50,724 nt of DNA. Source: a virus. The stretch is taken from the IMG/VR virus record IMGVR_UViG_3300027782_000123, positions 1 through 50,724 of that record; one strand, written 5' to 3'. This document shows, piece by piece, positions 32,401 to 41,414 of the stretch; the stretch's first letter is position 1, and each line of letters opens with the position of its first letter. The translations under genes were made by a program, and so were the position numbers. Below the pieces are notes generated by a model, which was not told the DNA's origin, did no database searches, and worked only from the letters and a program-made list of their open reading frames with translations.

Positions 32401-35400
32401 GACCAAGAGTCGCTCCATATTCTGGTACAAAATCACCATTTGAATATGAATCAAGATTATTTACTGGACAAAATTCTACACAAAATATCTTTGCACAGAA
32501 TAAAGCAATAAACTTATCTTATGAGTATTATTTACCAAGAATTGATAGATTATTTTTAACAAAAGAAGGATCATTTATTGTAAATAAAGGTATTCCTTCA
32601 CTTCAACCAAAAGTTCCAAATAATTTAGATTCTTGTTTAGAGGTAGCAACAATTCGTTTGCCTGCATATTTAAATAGACCAGAAAATGCATCAACATCTT
32701 TAGTGCAGCATAAACGATATACGATGAAAGATATTTCTAGATTGGAAAATAGACTTTCAAATGTTGAGTATTATACATCATTATCTTTATTGGAAACTGA
32801 TACACAGAATTTAACAATAAGAGATGCTACAACAAAATTAGATAGATTTAAATGTGGTTTCTTTGTTGATAATTTTAGATCTTATAATGGCGGAGAAATA
32901 AGAAATCGTGATTATAAAGCAAGTGTTGATACTACCAACGGAACATTAAGACCAACACATTATACAACTTCTATAGATTTGCTTTTAGGATCTGAGGCAG
33001 TTATTGGAATCGGTCAAACATCAAATCCAGATGCTGATTTGCGTTTTGTTAGTGATTTAGGTTCTCCAAATATAAAAAGAGTTGGAGATCTTGTATGTTT
33101 AAACTATTCTGAAGTTGAATATGTAAAAAATCAATTTGCCACAAGAAGTGAAAATGTAAATCCATTCAATGTAATTAACTGGATTGGTTCAATTCAATTA
33201 AATCCATCAAGTGATACTTGGATTGATACAAGAAGATCTCAAAGAACTTATGATATTGAAGGTAGTTATAATGCATCAATGGCAATTACTAATGCAGATA
33301 GCAATACTGGTATTTCTCCAATAGATTGGGGTGCTTGGGAAACTACTTGGACTGGTACAGATGTTTCTAGTTCATCTTCTGGTCCAGTATTTACTGGAAG
33401 TTCTACTGATACATTTACCATCGACCAGGGACGAGTGAATGGTGAAGGGACCCCTTTGCAATTTACTGATGTTACTCTAACACAAAATAATTTTGAAACT
33501 ACAACTACCACTACAGTAACTACGACAACCAATCAATCCAGACAGGGAATTCAATTTGGTGTTGCTGAAAGATTTGATACTACAAATCTTGGAGATAAAA
33601 TTATTTCTAGAGAAATTATAACAACAATGAGATCTAGAAATATTGAAATTATTTCTAGAAGATTAAAACCATCATCAAGAGTTTATGCATTTTTTGATAA
33701 TGTTGATATGACTTCGTATGTTGTACCAAAAATAATTGAAGTTACAATGTCTAGTGGTACTTTTACTGCTGGAGAAACAGTAGTTGGATCTTTAGGATCA
33801 AAAAGTATTAGATTTAGACTTGCAAAACAAAATCACAAATATGGTCCATACAATTCACCAACAGAAACATTTTCAATAAATCCATATTTACCAGAAAATT
33901 CTTTATCTAGTTCATACTCACCAACAACTACAGTATTGAATGTAGATACTGCAAGTTTAGAAATGCAGGCATCATCTGGTTTTTATGGTAGTATTATAAA
34001 AAGTATGCAGTTGGTTGGACAAACTAGTAGAGCAATCGCAACAATCTCGGACACAAGATTAATTGCAGATGAATCTGGAGTTTTTATCGGTTCATTATTT
34101 ATTCCCGATCCAACAATTCCATCAACTCCATCGTTTAGAACTGGAACAAAAACTTTTGTCTTAACATCAAGTTCAACAAATACTACAGTAGTTACTTCAG
34201 ATGAAACTACAGCAGAAGTTAATTTTACTTCTGCTGGAACTTTGGATAATGTTGAAAATTCTACACTTAGAATTAGAAATGCAAACGTTGAGAGAATTCC
34301 ACGCACAGATTCTAGAACACTTGTTAGTTCTAGTACATCATCATCTACTTCAAATACTTCCGATACTTCAACATCAGAATCAACTAGATGGGTAGATCCT
34401 TTAGCACAATCATTTGAAGTTGCTGATAATAATGGAGTTTATATTACAAAATGTGATATTTTCTTTAAAACAAAAGACACCAAAGGAATTCCAGTAACAC
34501 TTCAAATTAGAACGATGCAGTCTGGTCTTCCAACACAAACATTTTTACCATTTTCAGAAGTAACCTTAGATCCAAAAGATGTTAAAGTATCCGAAGATGG
34601 TACTGTCGCAACTACATTTACTTTTCCTTCTCCAGTTTATTTGGAAAAAGTTGGTTCTGGATATTCTATTGTATTGATCTCTTCTTCTGACTCATATAAT
34701 GTATGGATTTCAAGAATGGGAGAAACAGATATATCAACTGCAAATAAACCAGATTCTCAAAAAATTATTGTTTCCAAACAACCAACTCTTGGAGCATTAT
34801 TTAAATCACAAAATGGATCAACTTGGACTGCATCAGATTTAGAAGATTTGAAGTTTACCTTATATAGAGCAGACTTTGTAACTTCACCAGCATCATTTAG
34901 ATTCTATAATCCAGATCTATCCATTGGTAATAATCAAATTGTAACATTGAGAAAAAATCCACTAAATGCGTATTCAAACTCAGCATTAATTGGTTTAGGT
35001 AAAAGTTTATCTGGTTCCGAACAAACCTCATTGGTAGTTGGAAATACAATTAGTCAAGAGGGAAATGTTAAATTTACTTCAAATCTCGTATCTAAGGTTG
35101 GTGCAGTTGGAATTGGTTCAACATTAACACTAACAAATGTTGGTTCTGGATTTACAAGTGGAGCAACAGTATATTCAAATATAAATTTAATAACATTAAC
35201 AGGATTTGGGAAAAATGCAAAGGTCAATCTTTCTGTTTCTTCTGGTGTAGCAGTTGCTGCAACCATTACAGATGGTGGTTCTGGATATGCTCCTGGTGAT
35301 ACGTTGACAGTAAGTTCTACTGATACGAGCAATCTTGGAAAAAATCTCATCTTAACTATTCCGAATAATGTTGGAATTATTTCAGCAGTCAATTCTATTG

Positions 35401-36881
35401 TTGTTGATAACATTCAAGGAAAAGTAATCGCAATAGGAACATCAACTATTACAAATAATGGAACTCCTATATCGGGAGCAACAGTAATTAGTACTAATAA
35501 TATTACTGATGGATTACACTTCAAAGTTAATCATCAAAATCACGGAATGTATTCACCAATAAATCAAGTTACTTTGAGTGGAATTGAATCTGATATTGCT
35601 CCTGTAAAACTAACTGCTGATTATTCTTCAACATCTACTAGTGACATTACATTAAACTCAATTGGTACTTTAGCAACATTTGAAAATGTTGCTGTTGGTC
35701 CAAATAATCCAGGTTATATTATTATCGATAATGAAATTATTAAGTATACAGGAACTAATGGAAATACTTTAACTGGCATTAGTGGTGGGAGAGGAATTGA
35801 TAATACTGTTGAAACATTACATTTAGCAAATGCTTCTGTATTCAAATATGAGTTTAATGGAGTTTCACTCAGAAGAATTAACAAAACTCATAAATTCACA
35901 GAAGTTGATTTAGTAAAATACCCAATTGAACTTGATTCTTATCATATAAAAATAGACCAATCAAAATCAGGTCTAGATAGAAGTTCTGGACCAACAAATC
36001 CAGAACTGTTCTTCAAACAAACTAAGTCTGGTGGTACATATTCATCAACACCAACTGTTGGGTCTTTTAATGGACCAAAAGCAACACAAAATATTACATT
36101 TAATAGTATTAGACCAAACATACAAACATTATTACCAGAAACAACATCAATTGAAGCAAGAATTAGAACAACAACTGGAACAAGTGTAAATGGAAATGAA
36201 ATTTCATTCGCAGATAGAGGATTTGAGGATATATCTTTAAATTCCAATAATCAATTAAGTGAAACTTCTGCGATTTATTCCAAAGTAAATGAACTTTCAA
36301 ATTTAACTACTTTACCGGGAAATAGATCATTTACTATGGAACTTTTATTATCAACAGGTGATAGAAAAGTATCTCCAATGATTGATTTACATAGAGTAAA
36401 TATAATCACAACAATGAATAGAATTGACAATCCTGTTTCTGATTTTGTTTTAGAACCAAGAGTTAATCAATTAAATGGTGATCCAAATGCAGCAATTTAT
36501 GTTTCAAAAATTGTAAAACTACAAAAATCAGCAGATAGTTTAAAAGTTCTTTTTGATGCTTATAGACATTCATCAAATGATATTAGAGTTATGTATAGAT
36601 TGCTTAGAAATGATACTCCAGATTCACAACAGTTATATGAATTCTTCCCAGGATATGATAATCTTGATGAGAATGGAAATGTAATTAATTCTTCAAAAAA
36701 TAATGGAAAATCTGATAGATTCGTTCAAGCATCAAATACTTTAAATGATTTTGGTAATTATGAATTTACTGGTAAAAATATAACTCCATTTAATGGATTC
36801 CAAATTAAAATCATTATGACTGGAACAAATCAATCCTATGTTCCACTTATTAGAGACCTAAGAGCAATTGCATCAATATGA
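29415..36881 (+). CDS. DUF4815-type giant virion structural protein
   Basis: This 2488-aa protein opens with YFDDFDDKKSYQRVLFKPG and PIQARELTTLQSILQNQVE, the pattern of DUF4815 proteins of T4-like marine phages. A WVDPLAQSFEV motif near residue 1660 begins a jelly-roll-like domain. GGSGY repeats (about 1900-1970) and a DNEIIKYTG...GISGGRG module (about 2105-2130) follow. The C-terminus (ALKVLFDAYRHSS-like, then PLIRDLRAIASI) is conserved in cyanophages. It occupies the place where T4 encodes gp9-gp12, so it may do the job of the fibre-connecting wedge proteins. Overlaps the next gene by ATGA. Confidence 0.75.
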   Translation: MPQNTNLNVSPYFDDFDDKKSYQRVLFKPGTPIQARELTTLQSILQNQVEKFGKHFFKEGSMVIPGQIGYDSEYSYVQIDDTHLGIPVSAYIDKFVGKSIKGETSGVTAVVENYITNTQSEKNNYTLYVKYKSSSDTNFTNKTFVDGENLISLEDVDYTLSSIRANTSFATSIISGSVGKGSAAKIEEGVYFVRGFFITVPKQVAILDQYTNTPTYRVGLLIDEEIAVATNNYNDLFDNAQGFSNYAAPGADRLKISTTLIKKEIDDFNDQDFVELLRVENGGLTKFVEKNDYNLIKDELARRTYDESGDYYVKPFDIQVKESLNDRIGNNGVYYSNQKTKQGNTPSKDLACISISPGKAYVRGYEIETISNTIVDIEKPRTTERAENASIPFNVGRQILLNNVRSSIGVGLTTQVSLYSDRTSTVGVSSGTKIGVARLYDLKLKNAAYSNASTQFESSLYDIQTYTVLTINTALTQTAPAYIEGKNSGAKGYLVSNASSSTLTLYQVSGSFIANEQIKINGLDVSRTITSVKDYSLSDVHQIVANESVSGVGTFTADPILSRGLLASPSAVTITSNGGISTVTTSDNFYTTISVGDVVAYTKPGESLPTYNKISSVSTSLKSLTIVATTSVSNVCSGSLPGIGSITPTDFRIATLDVLNTQNAFLYARLNNSKVSNLDLTGSDAVFKKSYDIEVGELSDGAWSKTLESDTSLTFEPFDEEDYNLTFADGTIAVLDNQKLVPSGRTISIQNITSNTGSAILTATLKKINTKTRKKTYNRCSSLTISKTSSGISTNTSGLTVSNIYGLRVEDDEISLNVPDVESVIGVFESSSSSTPTLPAITIIGLNSNILNSIKGEKIVGKDTGAVASLVSNDGTNEVKFVYLNENIFSVGEKVTFEESQISGTVDTIQVGDKNIRTNFILDEGQRSEYLDFSRLIRKPQIAAPTKQITIIYNNYTIDSSDAGDFVGVNSYDKDRYGDDISSVDGISLSDVIDLRPRVAPYSGTKSPFEYESRLFTGQNSTQNIFAQNKAINLSYEYYLPRIDRLFLTKEGSFIVNKGIPSLQPKVPNNLDSCLEVATIRLPAYLNRPENASTSLVQHKRYTMKDISRLENRLSNVEYYTSLSLLETDTQNLTIRDATTKLDRFKCGFFVDNFRSYNGGEIRNRDYKASVDTTNGTLRPTHYTTSIDLLLGSEAVIGIGQTSNPDADLRFVSDLGSPNIKRVGDLVCLNYSEVEYVKNQFATRSENVNPFNVINWIGSIQLNPSSDTWIDTRRSQRTYDIEGSYNASMAITNADSNTGISPIDWGAWETTWTGTDVSSSSSGPVFTGSSTDTFTIDQGRVNGEGTPLQFTDVTLTQNNFETTTTTTVTTTTNQSRQGIQFGVAERFDTTNLGDKIISREIITTMRSRNIEIISRRLKPSSRVYAFFDNVDMTSYVVPKIIEVTMSSGTFTAGETVVGSLGSKSIRFRLAKQNHKYGPYNSPTETFSINPYLPENSLSSSYSPTTTVLNVDTASLEMQASSGFYGSIIKSMQLVGQTSRAIATISDTRLIADESGVFIGSLFIPDPTIPSTPSFRTGTKTFVLTSSSTNTTVVTSDETTAEVNFTSAGTLDNVENSTLRIRNANVERIPRTDSRTLVSSSTSSSTSNTSDTSTSESTRWVDPLAQSFEVADNNGVYITKCDIFFKTKDTKGIPVTLQIRTMQSGLPTQTFLPFSEVTLDPKDVKVSEDGTVATTFTFPSPVYLEKVGSGYSIVLISSSDSYNVWISRMGETDISTANKPDSQKIIVSKQPTLGALFKSQNGSTWTASDLEDLKFTLYRADFVTSPASFRFYNPDLSIGNNQIVTLRKNPLNAYSNSALIGLGKSLSGSEQTSLVVGNTISQEGNVKFTSNLVSKVGAVGIGSTLTLTNVGSGFTSGATVYSNINLITLTGFGKNAKVNLSVSSGVAVAATITDGGSGYAPGDTLTVSSTDTSNLGKNLILTIPNNVGIISAVNSIVVDNIQGKVIAIGTSTITNNGTPISGATVISTNNITDGLHFKVNHQNHGMYSPINQVTLSGIESDIAPVKLTADYSSTSTSDITLNSIGTLATFENVAVGPNNPGYIIIDNEIIKYTGTNGNTLTGISGGRGIDNTVETLHLANASVFKYEFNGVSLRRINKTHKFTEVDLVKYPIELDSYHIKIDQSKSGLDRSSGPTNPELFFKQTKSGGTYSSTPTVGSFNGPKATQNITFNSIRPNIQTLLPETTSIEARIRTTTGTSVNGNEISFADRGFEDISLNSNNQLSETSAIYSKVNELSNLTTLPGNRSFTMELLLSTGDRKVSPMIDLHRVNIITTMNRIDNPVSDFVLEPRVNQLNGDPNAAIYVSKIVKLQKSADSLKVLFDAYRHSSNDIRVMYRLLRNDTPDSQQLYEFFPGYDNLDENGNVINSSKNNGKSDRFVQASNTLNDFGNYEFTGKNITPFNGFQIKIIMTGTNQSYVPLIRDLRAIASI

Positions 36882-37078
36882 TACCAGTAGAAGGACATAA
36901 AGGATTGTATCGTGACGAAAAATCAAATGCAATCGTAAATTGTAATGATTATGAATATCAAGAATATTTGAGAGCCAAAAACTCATCACTAGATGAAAAA
37001 GGTGAGATTGAAAATTTAAAAACTGAATTGACTGAGATAAAATCATTACTCGCAAAACTACTAGAAAACAAATCCTAA
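36878..37078 (+). CDS. Small conserved coiled-coil protein (66 aa)
   Basis: Starts MIPVEGHKGLYRDEKSNAIV inside the stop of the giant upstream gene (ATGA). The N-terminal half has an RDEKSNAIVNCNDYEYQEYL motif. The C-terminal half is a heptad-like coiled coil (EIENLKTELTEIKSLLAKLL). I recall similar short proteins between structural genes of cyanophages. It could be a chaperone or small virion component. The T4 assembly chaperones gp57A/gp38 do not obviously match. Confidence 0.7.
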   Translation: MIPVEGHKGLYRDEKSNAIVNCNDYEYQEYLRAKNSSLDEKGEIENLKTELTEIKSLLAKLLENKS

Positions 37079-37089
37079 ATATATTAGGA
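37073..37089 (+). promoter_or_regulatory. CTAAATA late motif centred in a 17-bp palindrome
   Basis: CTAAATA (37075-37081) overlaps the preceding TAA stop. The arms TCCTAA (37073-37078) and TTAGGA (37084-37089) form a perfect inverted repeat around it. It lies 30 bases before ATG 37112. Confidence 0.45.
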
Positions 37090-37111
37090 AAGATTTTATC
37101 TAGTTATCATA

Positions 37112-37450
37112 ATGGCAATATATGTAGCTAATATAACAATTCCAGGGGGTGCTGATTTTAATCAGACATTTTTTCTTGAATCGGTAGCAAATACCCCACT
37201 GAATTTGACTGGATATACTGGATATGCAAAATTAAAAAAATCACCAGCATCATTAAATACTTCTGCTGTTTTTACAGTTTCTTTCCCCAATAGAACTGAT
37301 GGACGAGTTAAAATTTCTTTGGGTTCATCTATCACATCATCTTTGAGACCAGGAAGATATTGTTATGATGTATTATTAGATAGTGGAACAACAAAATCAA
37401 GAGTTGTTGAAGGAAGTGCTTTAGTTACTGCTGGAATTACCACTGCATAA
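37112..37450 (+). CDS. Small virion protein, Ig-like (112 aa)
   Basis: Begins MAIYVANITIPGGADFNQTF. An all-beta pattern with a YTGYAKLKKSP strand and a RPGRYCYDVLLDSG strand resembles the BppU-like or Ig-like small domains found beside baseplate and head genes in many phages. No cysteine pairs or signal peptide are present. It is followed after 6 bases by another small gene. Probably structural, role not defined. Confidence 0.65.
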   Translation: MAIYVANITIPGGADFNQTFFLESVANTPLNLTGYTGYAKLKKSPASLNTSAVFTVSFPNRTDGRVKISLGSSITSSLRPGRYCYDVLLDSGTTKSRVVEGSALVTAGITTA

Positions 37451-37456
37451 AAAATC

Positions 37457-37678
37457 ATGTCAGACATTAGAGTAAGAACTAATTCAGACAATTTAATAAA
37501 AGTAAGACTTGGTGCTGATAATGCAAACAGGGTAATTTCTGCTGTACCAACGACAAAACTTTCAAATTTAGATGACATTAATGCTTCTGCGGGAATACCA
37601 AATAATTCAGTGCTTGTATATAATTCAGCAACAGAACAATGGAACCCATATCCATTTATTGATGGCGGTACATATTGA
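37457..37678 (+). CDS. Small fibre-like virion protein (73 aa)
   Basis: Starts MSDIRVRTNSDNLIKVRLGA and contains KLSNLDDINASAGIPNNSVLVYNSATEQW, a short beta pattern (SVLVYNSATxxW) common at the ends of phage fibre proteins. It lacks a clear ribosome site and is probably coupled to the upstream gene. Its stop overlaps the late motif ahead of gp13. Confidence 0.6.
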   Translation: MSDIRVRTNSDNLIKVRLGADNANRVISAVPTTKLSNLDDINASAGIPNNSVLVYNSATEQWNPYPFIDGGTY

Positions 37679-37684
37679 TAAATA
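37678..37684 (+). promoter_or_regulatory. Late promoter motif before gp13
   Basis: ATAAATA starts on the last base of the preceding TGA stop and ends 21 bases before ATG 37706. Confidence 0.55.
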
Positions 37685-37705
37685 ATTAGAGTATTCATTT
37701 AAATA

Positions 37706-38521
37706 ATGTCTCAACCATCAAGTCGTCAGGGATTAATTGATTACTGTTTGCGAAAACTTGGATATCCTGTTCTGGAAATTAACGTCGATGACGACCAAAT
37801 TGATGATTTGGTGGACGATGCTATTCAATTTTTCAATGAAAGGCATTATGATGGTGCGGCAAGAGTATATTTAAAACACAAACTTCTCCCCGATGAGAAA
37901 AACACAGTAAGAACAGGCATCACAAGTTCAACTGGCAATTCTTCTATTGGAATTACAACAGTCACTTATCAGGAGACAACTAATTTTATTCAACTTCCAG
38001 ATACAATTATTGGGGTAAATAACGTATTTAAATCAGACGCAAATACTATATCTTCTGGTTTGTTCAATATTAAATATCAAATATTTTTGAATGATTTATA
38101 TTACTATGGTGCTTTGGATTTATTAAATTATGCGATGGTGAAAACACATTTGGAAGATATTAGTAGATTAATAACTCCAGATGTTCAATTGAGATTTAAT
38201 AAAAAGCAACACAGACTATATTTGGATATAGACTGGTCAATGGTAAATGAAAATAGTTATATCATTGTTGATTGTATTCGAATTGTAGATCCATCAGATT
38301 TCTCAGCAGTTTATAACGATTGGTGGTTGAAAAGATATTTGACAGCAATCATTAAAAGACAATGGGGACAGAATTTAATTAAATTTAATGGAGTTCAACT
38401 TCCTGGTGGAATTACGATGAATGGTGAAAGGATATTAAATGATGCGATTAGAGAAATTGAAGAACTTGAAAGAGAACTCAAGACTGAATACGAATTACCT
38501 CCAATGGATATGATAGGATAA
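37706..38521 (+). CDS. 13: Neck protein gp13
   Basis: This 271-aa protein is comparable with T4 gp13 (309 aa). The N-terminal motif LIDYCLRKLGYPVLEINVD, then DDQIDDLVDDAIQFFNERHY (about residues 10-44), is the gp13 signature. gp13 and gp14 form the neck that closes the filled head and joins it to the tail. It overlaps gp14 by TAATG, so the two partners are made together. Confidence 0.92.
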   Translation: MSQPSSRQGLIDYCLRKLGYPVLEINVDDDQIDDLVDDAIQFFNERHYDGAARVYLKHKLLPDEKNTVRTGITSSTGNSSIGITTVTYQETTNFIQLPDTIIGVNNVFKSDANTISSGLFNIKYQIFLNDLYYYGALDLLNYAMVKTHLEDISRLITPDVQLRFNKKQHRLYLDIDWSMVNENSYIIVDCIRIVDPSDFSAVYNDWWLKRYLTAIIKRQWGQNLIKFNGVQLPGGITMNGERILNDAIREIEELERELKTEYELPPMDMIG

Positions 38522-39900
38522 TGGCACCATTAAATCCCTACTTTCTGGGAGGTTCTTCCAGTGAACAAAGACTTGTTCAAGATTTAATCAATGAACAATT
38601 GAAAATGTATGGACAAGATGTCGTTTATATGCCCAGGCAGTTGATTAATGAAAAAACTATCATTAAAGAAGTTTTAGTATCAAAATTTGATGATAGTTTT
38701 AGAATTGAAGCATATATTTCAAATTTTAATGGATTTGGAGGACAAGGAGATATTTTATCAAAATTTGGTGTAAAGACAAGTGATGAACTAACTCTTATTA
38801 TTTCAAAAGAAAGATATGAAGATTTTATATCTCCATTTTTGTTGGATGACCCAGACATTAAAGTTGCCACAAGACCACAAGAAGGAGATTTGATTTATCT
38901 TCCAATTGATAATGGTCTTTTTGAAATCAAATATGTTGAAGGAAAAGTTCCATTCTATCAGTTAAACAATCTTTATGTTTATGAACTGAGGTGCGAAATC
39001 TTCAGATACGAAGATGAACTTATTGATACCAGCATTGATGAAGTTGATAGGTCAGTTCAGGATTTTGGTTATATTCAAACCATTAATATGGTTAAAGATA
39101 CTGCAATTAGAGCAACTGCTACAGTCTCTATTGCTTCTACATTAAACAAATCAGTTCAATATATTGATTTGATTAATGATGGAACTGGATATCTGTCCAC
39201 ACCAACTATTCAAATCACAAAGGCACCAATAGGAGGAACAGATGCTACTGCAGTTGCTATTATGACTAGCAAAACAGGAAGAACTGGAGATTCGATTAGT
39301 AGAATTCTTGTAGTTAATCCTGGTGTTGGTTATACGCAAATACCATCAGTTACAATTGTAGGTCAATCTGGTTCTGGTGGAATTGCTACTGCTGTTCTTG
39401 CTTCTAGAACTTTGGGAATTGTAAATATTACTTCTGGTGGAAGTCAATATTCATCTGCTCCCGTTGTTTCTATATCTACTGCTCCTGCTGGAGGAGTAAA
39501 CGCAGCAGCAGAAGCAGTCTTAACCGTAACTGGAATCGTAACAGCAATTCGTTATACTAATGCTGGTGCTGGATATACTGTTAATCCAACAATTGAACTT
39601 ACAAGTCCTATTGGTATATCTACTGGTAATTTTGAGTTTAATGAATCGGTTAGAGGTGTTTCAACTGGAACTACTGGATATGTAAAAGATTGGGATGCTG
39701 ATACTAGAGTACTTAAAGTTTCAATAGTTGGTGGAAACTTTGCTAATGGTGAACTGATAGTTGGTGCGGCAGCAACACATAAAGTATATTCAATCAATAC
39801 ATTTGATGAATATGACCCCTATTCTGAAAATATTGAAATTGAAGATGAAGCAGATGGTATTCTCGACTTCTCACAGAAGAATCCGTTTGGTGTTTACTAA
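38521..39900 (+). CDS. 14: Neck protein gp14 with inserted beta repeats
   Basis: This 459-aa protein starts with the gp14 pattern (NPYFLGGSSSEQRLVQDLIN, then YGQDVVYMPR). T4 gp14 has 256 aa. The extra length is an insert at about residues 190-355 of three to four GGxGY-type repeats (DGTGYLSTPTIQI, PGVGYTQIPSVTI, GGSQYSSAPVVSI, AGAGYTVNPTIEL). The C-terminal part (YDPYSENIEIEDEADGILDF) returns to typical gp14 sequence. The insert would decorate the neck surface and may act like whiskers or glycan-binding knobs, which is inference. Confidence 0.9.
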   Translation: MAPLNPYFLGGSSSEQRLVQDLINEQLKMYGQDVVYMPRQLINEKTIIKEVLVSKFDDSFRIEAYISNFNGFGGQGDILSKFGVKTSDELTLIISKERYEDFISPFLLDDPDIKVATRPQEGDLIYLPIDNGLFEIKYVEGKVPFYQLNNLYVYELRCEIFRYEDELIDTSIDEVDRSVQDFGYIQTINMVKDTAIRATATVSIASTLNKSVQYIDLINDGTGYLSTPTIQITKAPIGGTDATAVAIMTSKTGRTGDSISRILVVNPGVGYTQIPSVTIVGQSGSGGIATAVLASRTLGIVNITSGGSQYSSAPVVSISTAPAGGVNAAAEAVLTVTGIVTAIRYTNAGAGYTVNPTIELTSPIGISTGNFEFNESVRGVSTGTTGYVKDWDADTRVLKVSIVGGNFANGELIVGAAATHKVYSINTFDEYDPYSENIEIEDEADGILDFSQKNPFGVY

Positions 39901-39903
39901 ATA
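39897..39903 (+). promoter_or_regulatory. CTAAATA motif before gp15
   Basis: CTAAATA contains the gp14 TAA stop and ends 19 bases before ATG 39923. Confidence 0.45.
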
Positions 39904-39922
39904 ATTAATAAACTCTATTGTT

Positions 39923-40981
39923 ATGTTAGGAACTTATAGTTACAATGAAATAATCAGAAAAACCATTATTGCTTTTGGTACACTTTTTAATGAAGTGTAT
40001 ATCAAGCATGAGGAGCAGGATGGTACTGATTATAGTTTTATAAAAGTTCCTATTGCTTATGGTCCAATTCAAAAGTTTTTAGCAAGAGTAGAACAAAAAC
40101 CAGATTTGAGAAAAAGAGTTGCGATGACTCTTCCTCGAATGTCTTTTGAGATGACAAGTTTGAAATATGATAGCAGCAGAAAAGTTTCTGCTATGCAGAC
40201 ATTCAAGGCAATAAAAACTACTGATAGAACAGAACAAGTTAAGGTTTTTATGCCTGTTCCTTATAATATTGGTTTTCAACTTAGTATTATGACTAAGTTG
40301 AATGATGATATGCTTCAAATTGTAGAACAAATTCTTCCAGCATTTCAACCAAGTTTTTCATTAACAATCAATTTGATTTCATCAATAGGTGAAAAAAAGG
40401 ATGTTCCTGTAATTTTGGAAGGAATTAGTATGGAAGATAATTATGAAAGTGATTACAAAGAAAGAAGAGCTTTGGTATATACTTTAAACTTTACAGCAAA
40501 AACATATCTGTTTGGTCCAATTCCAGACAGTACAGATGGAATAATCAAAAAAGTTCAAGTTGATTATTATACAAATACAAATGTTAGAAATGCATCAAGA
40601 GAATTGAGATATACTGCTACACCAAGAGCAATTAAGGATTACAATAACGACAATACAACAACACTTGCCGAAAATATTGACGATAAAGTAACTGTATTTG
40701 ATGTTTCAAGTGCTGTATCCTTGGTTAATGATTCTTATATTATGATTGGTAATGAGGAAATGTACATCAAAGAAATTTCTGGGAATATTCTAACTGTATT
40801 GAGAGGACAAGATGGTACATCAATTGAATCTCATAATGAAGGGGATTCTATTGATGCGATTACAACAGTAGATAATGAATTGGTTGAGATGGATGATGAT
40901 TTTGGATTTAGTGAATCTCGTTTTGATTTTGGTGATGGTAAAGTTTATAGTACAACAAAGGGGATTGATGTATCATTATGA
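39923..40981 (+). CDS. 15: Tail terminator/sheath stabiliser gp15
   Basis: This 352-aa protein matches gp15 from the start (GTYSYNEIIRKTIIAFGTLF) through RVAMTLPRMSFEMTSLKYDS (about residues 64-83). T4 gp15 has 272 aa. The extension at about 240-352 is a NEEMYIKE...VLRGQDGTSIESHNEGD module, also found in other structural proteins in this window. gp15 caps the tail tube and sheath and joins the neck. Overlaps gp16 by ATGA. Confidence 0.92.
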   Translation: MLGTYSYNEIIRKTIIAFGTLFNEVYIKHEEQDGTDYSFIKVPIAYGPIQKFLARVEQKPDLRKRVAMTLPRMSFEMTSLKYDSSRKVSAMQTFKAIKTTDRTEQVKVFMPVPYNIGFQLSIMTKLNDDMLQIVEQILPAFQPSFSLTINLISSIGEKKDVPVILEGISMEDNYESDYKERRALVYTLNFTAKTYLFGPIPDSTDGIIKKVQVDYYTNTNVRNASRELRYTATPRAIKDYNNDNTTTLAENIDDKVTVFDVSSAVSLVNDSYIMIGNEEMYIKEISGNILTVLRGQDGTSIESHNEGDSIDAITTVDNELVEMDDDFGFSESRFDFGDGKVYSTTKGIDVSL

Positions 40982-41400
40982 AAAGTAAATTCGAAAATAT
41001 AGATGAAGCATTAGAGATAGAAGCAACTTCTGTATCAAAAGAGATTGTAAAAAAATCAAAAGAAGCAATAGTAAGACCGACTTCTGGAGAAGAGAGTGGT
41101 AAGGATTATGAATACACAAGAGGAAATTTGTATTCATTAATTGAAAAAGGACAAGAAGCAATTGATAGTATTATGGATTTAGCACAACAAAGTGATAGTC
41201 CAAGAGCATATGAAGTAGCAGGTCAATTAATTAAAAATGTTGGTGATGTAACCGATAAGTTGATTGATTTACAACACAAGATGAAGAAACTGAAAGAAGA
41301 AGATAATAAAGGTCCTTCCACCGTTAATAATTCTGTTTTTATTGGTTCCACAGCAGACCTTCAAAAATTATTAAAGCAAGGTCTAATGGATTCTAAATAG
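40978..41400 (+). CDS. 16: Terminase small subunit gp16-like
   Basis: This 140-aa protein is helical and charged, of similar size to T4 gp16 (164 aa), and lies directly before the large-subunit cluster. The central block YSLIEKGQEAIDSIMDLAQQ, then SDSPRAYEVAGQLIKNV (about residues 48-85), fits the paired-helix oligomerisation core of small terminases. It would bind phage DNA and activate gp17. The call rests on gene order and cyanophage resemblance. It overlaps gp15 by ATGA. Confidence 0.85.
   Translation: MKSKFENIDEALEIEATSVSKEIVKKSKEAIVRPTSGEESGKDYEYTRGNLYSLIEKGQEAIDSIMDLAQQSDSPRAYEVAGQLIKNVGDVTDKLIDLQHKMKKLKEEDNKGPSTVNNSVFIGSTADLQKLLKQGLMDSK
41393..41399 (+). promoter_or_regulatory. CTAAATA motif before the 433-aa gene
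   Basis: CTAAATA overlaps the TAG stop of gp16 and ends 15 bases before ATG 41415, the closest spacing in the set. Confidence 0.4.
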
Positions 41401-41414
41401 TTAAAAAATTTCTA

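Noticed and set aside
33266-36247. Several minus-strand frames of 88-119 codons in the structural region
   Set aside because: They are shadows opposite long + strand genes, with low-complexity Val/Ile/Ser content and no ribosome sites or promoters.
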